Notes: generated by a model not told the origin, from the letters alone. A stretch of 6,101 nucleotides of DNA from Hyphomicrobiales bacterium (GCA_028290595.1 JAQGJO010000097.1:1-6101); one strand, 5' to 3'; positions 1 to 6,055 are shown, counted from the first letter of the stretch. A program made the numbers and translations.

Positions 1-1358
1 CGCGGCTCGGCCCGTCCTATGTGAAGCTCGGGCAGTTTCTGGCGACGCGGCCCGACATTGTCGGCATGAATTCGGCGCGCGAGCTGGAGCAGTTGCAAGA
101 CCGCATGCCGGCGTTTCCGCGCGCCGACGCAATTGCAACAATCGAACAGGCGTTCGGCCGCAAGATCGGCGACATCTATAGCGAGTTCAGCGAGCCGGTG
201 GCGGCAGCCTCGATCGCGCAGGTTCACAAGGCGCGCATTGTCGATGCCACGGGTGACCGCGAAGTCGCCGTGAAAGTGCTGCGGCCGCGCATCGAACGGC
301 GCTTCAGGCGCGATCTATCGGACATGTTTTTTGCGGCGCGCATCGGCGAGCGCTATTCGGCGGAAGCGCGGCGGCTACGCATGATCAGCGTCGTCGAAAC
401 TTTGGCGCGCGGCGTGCGCATGGAAATGGATTTCCGGCTTGAAGCGGCAGCGGCGTCCGAGTTCGGCGAGAATGTCGCTACGGATAGTGATTTCCGCGTG
501 CCCGCAGTCGACTGGAACCTGACCGCGAAAGAAGTGCTGACCTTGGAGTGGATCGACGGCGTGGCGCTGTCGGATATCGCCGCGTTGAAACGCGCCAATG
601 TGGATCAGCCGCGGCTCGGCAGAACCGTCATTCAATCGTTCCTGCTGCATGCGGTGCGCGACGGTTTCTTTCATGCCGACATGCACCAGGGCAATCTGTT
701 CGTCGACGCCAACGGCAAGCTTGTCGCCGTCGACTTCGGCATCATGGGGCGGCTGGGGCCGAAGGAGCGAAGGTTTCTGGCCGAAATTCTGTACGGCTTC
801 ATCACCCGCAATTACCAACGCGTCGCCGAAGTGCATTTCGAGGCCGGCTACGTGCCGTCGACGCAAAGAGTGGCGGATTTCGCCCAGGCGATCCGCGCCA
901 TCGGCGAGCCGATCCATTCGCGCAAGGCCGATGAAATCTCGATGGCGAAACTGCTGACCCTGCTGTTCGAAATCACTGCGCTGTTTGAAATGAAGACGCG
1001 TACCGAACTGGTGCTGCTGCAAAAAACCATGGTCGTTGTCGAAGGCGTGGCGCGCACGCTCGATCCGCATCTCGACCTGTGGGCGACATCGGAACCCATC
1101 ATCGGCGCCTGGGTACGCGAAAAGCTGGGGCCGGTCGGCATCATTCAGGACGCCGGCCGCGGCGTTGCCAGCCTGGGCCGGCTGGCGGGCCAATTGCCGG
1201 ACCTGCTCGACCGCGCCGAAAGCATTGCGCGGCGGCTGAGCGATGCCGAATTCGCCCCCGACAGCGGACGCGGACGCGAGCCAAAGGAATCGAGCTGGAA
1301 ATGGGTCGCGCCCTGGATCGTCGCGGCGCTGCTGGCAGTCGTGCTGCTTGTGCGTTAA
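1..1358 (+). CDS. ubiB: UbiB/ABC1-family atypical kinase, 3' part (5' end outside window)
   Basis: This is the C-terminal 451 codons of a UbiB protein; the reading frame is open from base 3 and runs off the left edge. UbiB is a membrane-associated protein-kinase-like ATPase needed for ubiquinone synthesis. Counting the GTG at 21 as residue 1, the family hallmarks are all visible: KLGQ (2-5, the KxGQ motif), the Ala-rich loop AAASIAQVH (61-69) that replaces a glycine-rich loop, VAVK with the ATP-site lysine K85, ExD (E135, D137) followed by E141, HADMHQGN (218-225) and DFG (238-240). The C terminus, about residues 428-445, is a single hydrophobic stretch fitting the membrane anchor of the family. 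E. coli UbiB has roughly 70 residues before its KxGQ, so a similar length is missing here. The GTG at 21 is internal (preceded by LGPSY) and is not the start. ubiE often precedes ubiB in this group, but it cannot be seen here. Confidence 0.94.
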   Translation, partial: RLGPSYVKLGQFLATRPDIVGMNSARELEQLQDRMPAFPRADAIATIEQAFGRKIGDIYSEFSEPVAAASIAQVHKARIVDATGDREVAVKVLRPRIERRFRRDLSDMFFAARIGERYSAEARRLRMISVVETLARGVRMEMDFRLEAAAASEFGENVATDSDFRVPAVDWNLTAKEVLTLEWIDGVALSDIAALKRANVDQPRLGRTVIQSFLLHAVRDGFFHADMHQGNLFVDANGKLVAVDFGIMGRLGPKERRFLAEILYGFITRNYQRVAEVHFEAGYVPSTQRVADFAQAIRAIGEPIHSRKADEISMAKLLTLLFEITALFEMKTRTELVLLQKTMVVVEGVARTLDPHLDLWATSEPIIGAWVREKLGPVGIIQDAGRGVASLGRLAGQLPDLLDRAESIARRLSDAEFAPDSGRGREPKESSWKWVAPWIVAALLAVVLLVR

Positions 1359-1401
1359 TCTTTTGCAGAAGGCGGCGCCCTTCGGCTACACCGGTCATAA
1401 T

Positions 1402-2643
1402 ATGCTGACGAACAAGCGAATTTTATTGATCATCGGCGGCGGCATCGCCGCCTTCAAGGCGCTCGACCTAATCCGCCGGCTGCGCGAGCGCGGCGCCCAT
1501 GTGCGCTGCGTGCTGACGCCTGCGGCAGCCCATTTCGTCACGCCGCTGTCGGTGGCGGCGCTCTCGGGCGACAAGGTCTATCAGGACCTGTTTTCGCTGA
1601 CCGACGAAGCGGAAATGGGTCATATCGAACTGTCGCGCGACGCCGACCTGCTGGCGATCGTACCGGCGACCGCCGATCTCCTGGCCAAGCTCGCCAATGG
1701 CCATGCCAATGATCTCGCCTCGACCTTGCTATTGGCCACCGATAAGAAGGTTGTCGCCGCACCGGCGATGAACCTGCGCATGTGGCTGCATCCGGCGACC
1801 AAGAGAAATGTCGCGCAGTTGATCGAAGACGGCGTCAGCTTCGTCGGCCCGGTCGACGGCTCGATGGCCTGCGGCGAATATGGGCCGGGGCGGATGAGCG
1901 AGCCTTTGGAGATCGTCACCGCGATCACCGAAGCCTTGAAGAGCGATACCTCGATCCCGCTGCCGGCGAATGTCGGGCAGTTCGCGCAAAGCCTGCGCGG
2001 CAAACGCGTGTTGGTGACATCGGGGCCGACACATGAGCCGATCGACCCGGTGCGTTACATCGCCAATCGTTCCTCAGGCCGTCAGGGCCACGCCATTGCG
2101 ACGGCGGCGGCCAATGCCGGCGCCGAGGTGACGCTCATCAGCGGGCCGGTGACGATCGACGATCCGGCCGGCGTGCGCACCATACATATAGAGACAGCGC
2201 AAGAGATGCTGCGCGCCGTCGAAGCGGCGCTGCCGGCGGATATTTTCATAGCAGCCGCCGCCGTCGCCGACTGGCGGGCGACGACGCAGAACGCCAACAA
2301 GCTGAAGAAGGGCGAGACGATGCCGGTGCTTCAACTGGCGGAGAATCCCGATATTCTCGCCACCGTCGCCGGTCTTTCGAAGGGACGCCCGGCACTGGTC
2401 GTCGGTTTCGCGGCGGAGACGCAGGCGTTGACCGAGAATGCGCAGAAGAAACTGGCGAAGAAGAAATGCGACGTGATCGTCGCCAATGATGTCGGCGCCG
2501 GCACGGATGTGATGGGTGGGCTGGAAAATACGGTTCATATCGTCACCAAGGCCGGTGTCGAGACCTGGCCGAAGATGGAGAAAAGCGCTGTGGCATCGCG
2601 ACTTGTTGGATTGCTGGGCGACATGCTGGAGCGCAAGAAATGA
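1402..2643 (+). CDS. coaBC: bifunctional phosphopantothenoylcysteine decarboxylase / phosphopantothenate-cysteine ligase
   Basis: This 413-residue fusion enzyme joins cysteine to 4'-phosphopantothenate (CoaB) and decarboxylates the product to 4'-phosphopantetheine (CoaC) on the way to coenzyme A in the cytosol. The N-terminal flavoprotein (CoaC) half shows the [12 protein letters not shown]-binding start (12-20), the catalytic His74 in [15 protein letters not shown] with Asn124 (121-128), and the flap cysteine Cys157 in [10 protein letters not shown]. These correspond to E. coli H75, N125 and C158. The CoaB half begins near 198 with [20 protein letters not shown], then NRSSG with Asn222 (equivalent to N210), AAVADWR (286-292), the KLKK motif (300-303) and NPDIL (315-319). 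Length is normal for the family. The ATG at 1402 is chosen because it gives the standard CoaBC N terminus; upstream codons in frame overlap ubiB and look unrelated. It has no clear Shine-Dalgarno sequence. The gene lies 43 bases after ubiB and overlaps dut by 4 bases. Confidence 0.97.
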   Translation: MLTNKRILLIIGGGIAAFKALDLIRRLRERGAHVRCVLTPAAAHFVTPLSVAALSGDKVYQDLFSLTDEAEMGHIELSRDADLLAIVPATADLLAKLANGHANDLASTLLLATDKKVVAAPAMNLRMWLHPATKRNVAQLIEDGVSFVGPVDGSMACGEYGPGRMSEPLEIVTAITEALKSDTSIPLPANVGQFAQSLRGKRVLVTSGPTHEPIDPVRYIANRSSGRQGHAIATAAANAGAEVTLISGPVTIDDPAGVRTIHIETAQEMLRAVEAALPADIFIAAAAVADWRATTQNANKLKKGETMPVLQLAENPDILATVAGLSKGRPALVVGFAAETQALTENAQKKLAKKKCDVIVANDVGAGTDVMGGLENTVHIVTKAGVETWPKMEKSAVASRLVGLLGDMLERKK

Positions 2644-3122
2644 CGAATGTGTTGAACCTGGTTGACGTTCCTGTCGTGCAACTGCCGCACGGCGAAGGCC
2701 TTGCGCTGCCGTGCTATCAGAGCGCCGGCGCGGCGGGGCTCGATCTTCTTGCCGCCATCCCGGATGGCGCGCCGGTCACCATCGCGCCAGGCGCGCGGCA
2801 TCTGGTGCCGACGGGTCTTTCGATCGCGCTGCCCATGGGCTTCGAGGCGCAGGTGCGGCCACGCTCGGGACTCGCTTTGAAAAACGGCGTGACCGTCCTG
2901 AACTCGCCGGGTACGGTCGACAGCGACTACCGGGGAGAGATTTGCGTGATCCTCATCAATCTTGGCCAAGTGCCGTTTGTCATTTCGCGCGGCGACCGCA
3001 TCGCCCAGATGGTGGTGGCGCCGGTGACACAGTTGAACTTCGTCAAAGAGCGGGAGCTCGCGACTTCGGAACGCGGCGCCGGCGGGTTCGGCTCGACGGG
3101 CGGGCAAGGCTCCACTCCATGA
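2640..3122 (+). CDS. dut: dUTP diphosphatase (trimeric dUTPase)
   Basis: This 160-residue enzyme hydrolyses dUTP to dUMP and pyrophosphate, keeping uracil out of DNA and supplying dUMP for thymidylate synthesis. All five trimeric dUTPase motifs are present in order: motif [11 protein letters not shown] (29-38), motif II RPRSGLA (73-79), motif [13 protein letters not shown] (91-100) with the catalytic Asp94, motif [10 protein letters not shown] (118-125), and the glycine-rich C-terminal motif [11 protein letters not shown] (145-154) with the stacking Phe150. Length is typical. The ATG shares bases with the coaBC stop (ATGA, 2640-2643) and has a GGAG at 2628-2631, eight bases upstream, so translation is probably coupled to coaBC. 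coaBC-dut adjacency is widespread in bacteria. The 3' end overlaps the next gene by another ATGA. Confidence 0.97.
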   Translation: MTNVLNLVDVPVVQLPHGEGLALPCYQSAGAAGLDLLAAIPDGAPVTIAPGARHLVPTGLSIALPMGFEAQVRPRSGLALKNGVTVLNSPGTVDSDYRGEICVILINLGQVPFVISRGDRIAQMVVAPVTQLNFVKERELATSERGAGGFGSTGGQGSTP

Positions 3123-3571
3123 TCCTGCTGTCGCGCCGCGCCGTCCTCGCCATTGCCGCTGTCGTCGACATCGCGCTGCATGCGCGGCCGCAGCCGGTCG
3201 CGGCCAAGGCGCTGGCGGGCCGCCATCAATTGCCGCCGCGCCATCTCGAGACGCTGCTGCAATCGCTGGTGCACGCCAACATCCTCAAGGGTGTGCGCGG
3301 ACCGCGCGGCGGCTACGAGTTGGCGCGTGAGCGCCGGCGCATTTCGGCTGGCGAGATCGTGCGCGCGGCGATGACCGAGACGCACGACTATCCATCCGAC
3401 AGCAAGGAGATTTCGCGCCTGGTCGGGCAAGTGGTATTTCCGTTGATTACGGAGGCCAGCAAGGACCTGCTCGCCATGCTCGACAAGACGACAGTCGACG
3501 ATCTCTGCAAGCGGGCCGAGAGCGCCGCAGTGTTCGACGACGCCAAGACCACAATTGATTTTACGATTTAG
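3119..3571 (+). CDS. Rrf2-family winged-helix transcriptional regulator
   Basis: This 150-residue protein has the layout of Rrf2 regulators. There is an N-terminal helix [20 protein letters not shown], a helix-turn-helix at about 25-55 ([25 protein letters not shown]), and the diagnostic wing [16 protein letters not shown] (55-70). A helical dimerisation region follows at about 75-130. The family includes IscR, NsrR, RirA and CymR. The cysteine cluster used by the iron-sulfur members (three Cys near residues 90-110) is missing; the only cysteine is Cys130, so this is probably not an Fe-S sensor. The gene starts inside the dut stop (ATGA, 3119-3122) with only a weak AAGG at 3106-3109, so coupling to dut is likely. 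It sits directly before cysK. CymR of Bacillus, an Rrf2 protein without Fe-S, acts together with CysK to control cysteine genes, which makes cysK the natural candidate target. That link is inference, so no gene symbol is given. Confidence 0.9.
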   Translation: MILLSRRAVLAIAAVVDIALHARPQPVAAKALAGRHQLPPRHLETLLQSLVHANILKGVRGPRGGYELARERRRISAGEIVRAAMTETHDYPSDSKEISRLVGQVVFPLITEASKDLLAMLDKTTVDDLCKRAESAAVFDDAKTTIDFTI

Positions 3572-3583
3572 AAGCGGTATTCT
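3555..3583 (+). promoter_or_regulatory. possible sigma-70-type promoter for cysK
   Basis: TTGATT (3555-3560) and TATTCT (3578-3583) are separated by exactly 17 bases; each matches four of six consensus positions. The -35 lies inside the last codons of the Rrf2 gene. Transcription would start near 3590, inside the palindrome just downstream, and give a leader of roughly 150 bases before cysK. It is called from the sequence only, and such matches can arise by chance. Confidence 0.4.
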
Positions 3584-3614
3584 CTAGTTAATACATAGAC
3601 TATGTGTTTATTAG
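3584..3614. promoter_or_regulatory. 31-bp imperfect palindrome, probable operator for cysK
   Basis: The half-sites ctagttaatacatag and ctatgtgtttattag face each other across a single central A (3599). Twelve of fifteen positions are complementary, and the core acatag-a-ctatgt (3593-3605) is perfect. The site is AT-rich in a GC-rich neighbourhood and sits just downstream of a plausible -10 element, where a bound repressor would block transcription. The size and symmetry suit a dimeric winged-helix regulator, and the gene immediately upstream encodes one (Rrf2 family). Which protein binds it is inferred. Confidence 0.55.
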
Positions 3615-3625
3615 GGGCCGCAAAA

Positions 3626-3724
3626 AGAGCATTTTCAAGCGAAGTGGACACCCGGTTCGCGTGAAGAAAATGCTCTCTTTAAGGAGTAGACGCGTCTTAC
3701 CGATCCAAGAGGATCGGAAAACGC
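3626..3724. repeat. two-hairpin intergenic palindromic element, resembling rhizobial mosaic repeats
   Basis: Module 1 is an 11-bp perfect inverted repeat, agagcattttc (3626-3636) with gaaaatgctct (3666-3676). It encloses a second stem, gcgaa (3639-3643) with ttcgc (3656-3660). Module 2 is ccgatcc-aaga-ggatcgg (3700-3717), a 7-bp stem with a tetraloop, flanked by gcgt (3692-3695) and acgc (3721-3724). The core gcgaagtgga followed by ccggttcgcgtgaagaaaa closely resembles, from memory, abundant intergenic palindromes in Bradyrhizobium, Mesorhizobium and relatives (RIME/BIME-like elements). Copy number cannot be tested in this window. The element fills the cysK leader and ends just before its ribosome-binding site, so it could also affect cysK mRNA stability or translation. 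Confidence 0.6.
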
Positions 3725-3743
3725 TTTTGTGGAGGAACTCAAA

Positions 3744-4724
3744 ATGGCAGCTTCAGATCAAACAGCAGCCGCAGCCAAACTGGGCCGGGGCAAGATTTAC
3801 GACTCCATCACCGACACCATTGGCGACACGCCGATCGTGCGGCTGAAGCGCATCGCCGATCAGGCCGGGGTGAAGGCGAATATTCTGGCCAAGCTGGAAT
3901 TCTTCAACCCGATCTCGAGCGTCAAGGACCGTATCGGCGTCAGCATGATCGATGCGCTGGAAGCCGCCGGCAAGATCAGCGCCGGCAAGACCGTGCTGGT
4001 CGAGCCGACATCAGGGAATACGGGCATTGCGCTCGCCTTCGTCGCCGCCGCGCGCGGCTACAAGCTGATGCTGGTGATGCCGGAATCGATGTCGATCGAG
4101 CGCCGCAAGATGCTGGCGCTGCTCGGCGCCGAACTGGTGCTGACGCCTGCGGCGCAGGGCATGAAGGGCGCCATCGCCAAGGCCAATGAGATCATCGCTG
4201 CGACACCCGGCGCGATCATGCCGCAGCAATTCGAGAACCCCGCCAATCCCGACATCCACCGGAAGACGACGGCGGAAGAGATCTGGAACGATACCAAGGG
4301 CGAGATCGACTATTTCGTCTCCGGCATCGGCACCGGCGGCACTATCACCGGCGTCGGCCAGGTGCTGAAGCCGCGCCGGCCCGGCCTCAAGATCATCGCC
4401 GTCGAGCCCGAGGATTCGCCGATCCTGTCCGGCGGCCAGCCCGGCCCGCACAAGATTCAAGGCATCGGCGCCGGTTTCATCCCCGCCATCCTCGACCGCA
4501 CGGTGATCGACGAGGTGGTGACGGTCGGCAACCAGACCGCCTTCGACACCGCCCGCAAGCTCGCCAAGCTGGAAGGGGTGCCGGTGGGCATTTCCTCGGG
4601 TGCAGCCATCGCTGCGGCGCTGGAGATCGGCGCCCGGCCCGGCATGGAGGGCAAGAATATCGTCGTGATCATCCCGTCGTTTGCGGAACGTTACCTGTCC
4701 ACGGCGCTTTTCGACGGACTTTAA
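3744..4724 (+). CDS. cysK: cysteine synthase A (O-acetylserine sulfhydrylase)
   Basis: This 326-residue PLP enzyme makes L-cysteine from O-acetylserine and sulfide, the last step of sulfur assimilation. Visible family features are IGDTPIVRL (26-34), the Schiff-base lysine K61 in [11 protein letters not shown], the substrate loop TSGNTG (89-94), [13 protein letters not shown] (112-124), QFENPANP (162-169), the phosphate-binding loop GTGGT (196-200), [10 protein letters not shown] (238-247), and GISSGAA (282-288) with the serine that contacts the PLP ring nitrogen. [10 protein letters not shown] and QFENPANP favour CysK over CysM. The ATG at 3744 is chosen because GGAGG (3731-3735) lies eight bases before it; a GTG at 3729 in the same frame overlaps that ribosome-binding site and is unlikely. 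The gene follows an Rrf2 regulator gene and a 172-base control region, so it is probably transcribed from its own regulated promoter. Confidence 0.97.
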   Translation: MAASDQTAAAAKLGRGKIYDSITDTIGDTPIVRLKRIADQAGVKANILAKLEFFNPISSVKDRIGVSMIDALEAAGKISAGKTVLVEPTSGNTGIALAFVAAARGYKLMLVMPESMSIERRKMLALLGAELVLTPAAQGMKGAIAKANEIIAATPGAIMPQQFENPANPDIHRKTTAEEIWNDTKGEIDYFVSGIGTGGTITGVGQVLKPRRPGLKIIAVEPEDSPILSGGQPGPHKIQGIGAGFIPAILDRTVIDEVVTVGNQTAFDTARKLAKLEGVPVGISSGAAIAAALEIGARPGMEGKNIVVIIPSFAERYLSTALFDGL

Positions 4725-4737
4725 ATATCTTGTGACG

Positions 4738-4766
4738 TTGACGTTATGGCGGCTTGCCCGTAAAAG
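4738..4766 (+). promoter_or_regulatory. possible rpsT promoter
   Basis: TTGACG (4738-4743) and TAAAAG (4761-4766) are separated by 17 bases. The -35 matches five of six consensus positions and the -10 four of six. The -35 overlaps a tandem TGACGT-TGACGT (4733-4744). It lies 14 bases after the cysK stop, so rpsT can be expressed independently of cysK with a leader of about 80 bases. Sequence-based guess only. Confidence 0.5.
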
Positions 4767-4812
4767 GGCGCACAAATGGCTGGCTGACGGACAAGCTTGC
4801 CAATGAAATTGC

Positions 4813-4837
4813 TGCCGGGCCAGTCGCCCGGCATTTT
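4813..4837 (+). terminator. hairpin with T-run directly ahead of the rpsT ribosome-binding site
   Basis: A perfect 8-bp GC-rich stem, tgccgggc (4813-4820) with gcccggca (4826-4833), and a five-base loop cagtc are followed at once by TTTT (4834-4837). This has the shape of an intrinsic terminator. It would end cysK transcripts, but it also lies inside the probable rpsT leader, four bases before the GAGG (4841-4844). It may therefore act as an attenuator or a translation-control structure for rpsT. The T-run is short, so termination may be partial. Confidence 0.55.
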
Positions 4838-4851
4838 CTCGAGGACATGCA

Positions 4852-5115
4852 ATGGCGAATACATCGTCGGCCCGCAAGGCTGTCAGGAAGATCGCGGCCC
4901 GCACGGCAGTAAACCGTTCGCGTCGCAGCAACATGCGCACCTATCTGCGCAAGATCGAGGAAGCCATCGCTTCCGGGGACGCGGCCGCAGCGCAGGGCGC
5001 CTTCGCGGTTGCCGCTCCCGTGCTCATGCGCGCCGCGCAGAAGGGCATCATCCATAAGAACACGGCGTCGCGGAAAGTCTCGCGGCTCGCGGCTCGCGTG
5101 AAGGCCCTGGCGTAA
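4852..5115 (+). CDS. rpsT: 30S ribosomal protein S20
   Basis: This is an 87-residue, very basic, alanine- and arginine/lysine-rich helical protein that binds the 5' domain of 16S rRNA early in 30S assembly. The family signatures are visible: [13 protein letters not shown] at the start, [23 protein letters not shown] (17-39), and the C-terminal [23 protein letters not shown] (64-86). Length is normal for the family. The ATG is preceded by GAGG (4841-4844) with seven bases between. The gene has its own likely promoter upstream and a strong terminator downstream, so it is probably a single-gene unit. In many Rhizobiales rpsT lies near dnaA, which fits what follows here. E. coli S20 represses its own translation; the hairpin next to this ribosome-binding site might serve a similar purpose, but that is speculation. 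Confidence 0.98.
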   Translation: MANTSSARKAVRKIAARTAVNRSRRSNMRTYLRKIEEAIASGDAAAAQGAFAVAAPVLMRAAQKGIIHKNTASRKVSRLAARVKALA

Positions 5116-5153
5116 GTCTCCAGGCCAGTCACCGATCTGTTGCAATAAATTAC

Positions 5154-5187
5154 AAAAGGCCCGGACACGCTCCGGGCCTTTTGTTTT
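5154..5187 (+). terminator. intrinsic terminator of rpsT
   Basis: aaaaggcccgga (5154-5165) and tccgggcctttt (5171-5182) form a perfect 12-bp stem around the loop cacgc. The sequence continues TTTTGTTTT (5179-5187), so the T-tract is right for + strand termination. The matching A-run on the left arm means it could also terminate transcription from the other strand. It lies 38 bases after the rpsT stop codon. Confidence 0.92.
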
Positions 5188-5474
5188 AAGGATTTGTTAC
5201 ATCGCCGTCACGATTGGGCTAACCTGCGTCGAAACCGCGCACTCAATCATGTCTCGTATCAGCGCCTTGGCTACAAAGCGTGAGCCAAGCTTCGCCAATG
5301 CATGAAATTCGCGGCATCCGTATCAGCAGATTAAAAAAAGCGCTGAAGCCTTTCCAGATTGTGACGAATTTTTGTCTATTTGTTGTCACTCAGAATCAAT
5401 GCCTTATTCGGGTCAATCGCGATCATGGATTCTGGCGCGATTTATTTCGACTGCGCAGGCGCCGTTTGTGTTGC

Positions 5475-5525
5475 GCGTGAAGCAGCGTGAAGTCTAAAGT
5501 CAAATTGTTGACGAGAACTTCACGC
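5475..5525. repeat. nested hairpin preceded by a 10-bp-spaced direct repeat
   Basis: gcgtgaag occurs at 5475-5482 and again at 5485-5492, exactly one helical turn apart. The second copy, extended to gcgtgaagt (5485-5493), pairs perfectly with acttcacgc (5517-5525). Inside this stem, gtcaa (5499-5503) pairs with ttgac (5508-5512) around attg, making a two-stem hairpin. It may be a binding site or part of an RNA; no known element is recognised. Confidence 0.5.
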
Positions 5526-5624
5526 AAGACATCCTTCACCACTATCAACAGCGAAACGAGATTATCATCGTTCGTGACTGGAGACGTGCGGCGAAAGAGG
5601 CCTTGAAGAAGTAGGTAGTGAAAT

Positions 5625-5650
5625 AAAATCAGGCAATAGAAAATCAGGCA
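5625..5650. repeat. 11-bp direct repeat, 15-bp period
   Basis: aaaatcaggca is present at 5625-5635 and 5640-5650, identical, separated by atag. The pair lies in an AT-rich part of the spacer upstream of the probable dnaA. It could be a paired protein-binding site or a small duplication; nothing known is matched. Confidence 0.6.
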
Positions 5651-6002
5651 CGCCGACCATGCTCGGGCCAAGCGACGGTGTGGCAGTGCCTTCAGAAAAT
5701 ACGCGGAAGCAATTTCGCACAGCGGAGTATACGACGATGGCGGCGGCGGGACTTGGAACTTTTCAATCAGATATTTCTGCAGATCTTTTCGCAAATTATT
5801 TTGATCAGTTTTTCGATCGGCAGTTTGTTGTCGGTCAATCTGTGAAGCCACAGAACCTTCACGTCAGTGCCGCGGCCTGTTCGCTATGCGAGCAGGAGCC
5901 GGACTGTCCGTAAAAGAGCGCCTTAGCGAGGCGTTTTAGGAAGACCTGCTGGAGAGCGCTCCGGCCCGATCTTCATCCATTTCATTTTGCGTAGCGTGCC
6001 AA

Positions 6003-6023
6003 CGTCCGAACTCATTTCGGGCG
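6003..6023 (+). promoter_or_regulatory. hairpin in the probable dnaA leader
   Basis: cgtccgaa (6003-6010) and ttcgggcg (6016-6023) pair over eight positions, with one G-T wobble, around ctcat. It ends 32 bases before the ATG at 6056 and would lie in the 5' leader if transcription starts upstream of it. dnaA leaders in alphaproteobacteria such as Caulobacter are known to influence DnaA synthesis; a role here is only a possibility. Confidence 0.4.
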
Positions 6024-6055
6024 CATGCGTCTTTTATTCTTCCGGGGCAATCACA

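Larger units (their letters stand above)
5188..6055. other. long spacer between rpsT and the probable dnaA, no convincing gene
   Basis: The 868 bases carry no reading frame I can assign. By eye the sequence is poorer in GC than the coding blocks, with AT-rich runs at about 5356-5385, 5617-5645 and 5755-5820. Two opposing frames, an 84-codon one at 5659-5913 (+) and a 142-codon one at 5423-5851 (-), show no family motif; their composition is atypical and neither has a convincing ribosome-binding site. Structures present are a nested hairpin (5485-5525), an 11-base direct repeat (5625-5650), a 5-bp hairpin followed by TTTT (5919-5937) and a hairpin near the end (6003-6023). No cluster of TTATCCACA-type DnaA boxes was found; the best is tttcgcaca at 5713-5721, one base off the relaxed pattern TTWTNCACA. 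It could hold dnaA promoters, a small RNA, or a decayed gene. Confidence 0.6.

Noticed and set aside
375..1193. Long minus-strand open frame opposite ubiB
   Set aside because: It is an antisense shadow caused by high GC at third codon positions; no family motif, and the + strand frame has every UbiB motif.
1368..1383. Hairpin gaaggcggcgcccttc between ubiB and coaBC as a terminator
   Set aside because: The stem is short with a bulge and there is no T-run after it.
1243..1401. In-frame upstream extension of coaBC beginning at an ATG at 1243
   Set aside because: It overlaps 116 bases of the ubiB coding region, and the extra 53 residues do not resemble a CoaBC N terminus, whereas the ATG at 1402 gives the standard one.
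2535..3430. Minus-strand open frames opposite dut and the Rrf2 gene
   Set aside because: Arg/His-rich shadow translations with no domain; the + strand genes are clear.
3729..3743. GTG at 3729 as the cysK start
   Set aside because: It overlaps the GGAGG that is ideally placed for the ATG at 3744 and adds only five residues.
4756..4769. gccc-gtaaaa-gggc hairpin after cysK as a terminator
   Set aside because: Only a 4-bp stem with no T-run; it also overlaps the better promoter candidate for rpsT.
4011..4940. Minus-strand 309-codon open frame opposite cysK and the rpsT start
   Set aside because: It runs through two unmistakable + strand genes and has the composition of an antisense shadow.
5423..5851. 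Minus-strand 142-codon frame with a hydrophobic stretch (ACLIFYCLILFHYLLLQGLF)
   Set aside because: No recognisable family, no convincing ribosome-binding site, and odd composition. It may be chance in a lower-GC spacer, so it is mentioned only in the spacer description.
5659..5913. Plus-strand 84-codon frame in the spacer
   Set aside because: No clear ribosome-binding site and no motif; insufficient evidence for a gene.
5919..5937. cgcct-tagcg-aggcg hairpin followed by TTTT as a terminator for a small RNA
   Set aside because: The 5-bp stem is weak and no promoter or conserved RNA upstream could be recognised.
5188..6055. Chromosomal origin (oriC)
   Set aside because: No cluster of TTATCCACA-type DnaA boxes on either strand; only one relaxed near-match at 5713-5721. 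AT-rich tracts alone are not enough.
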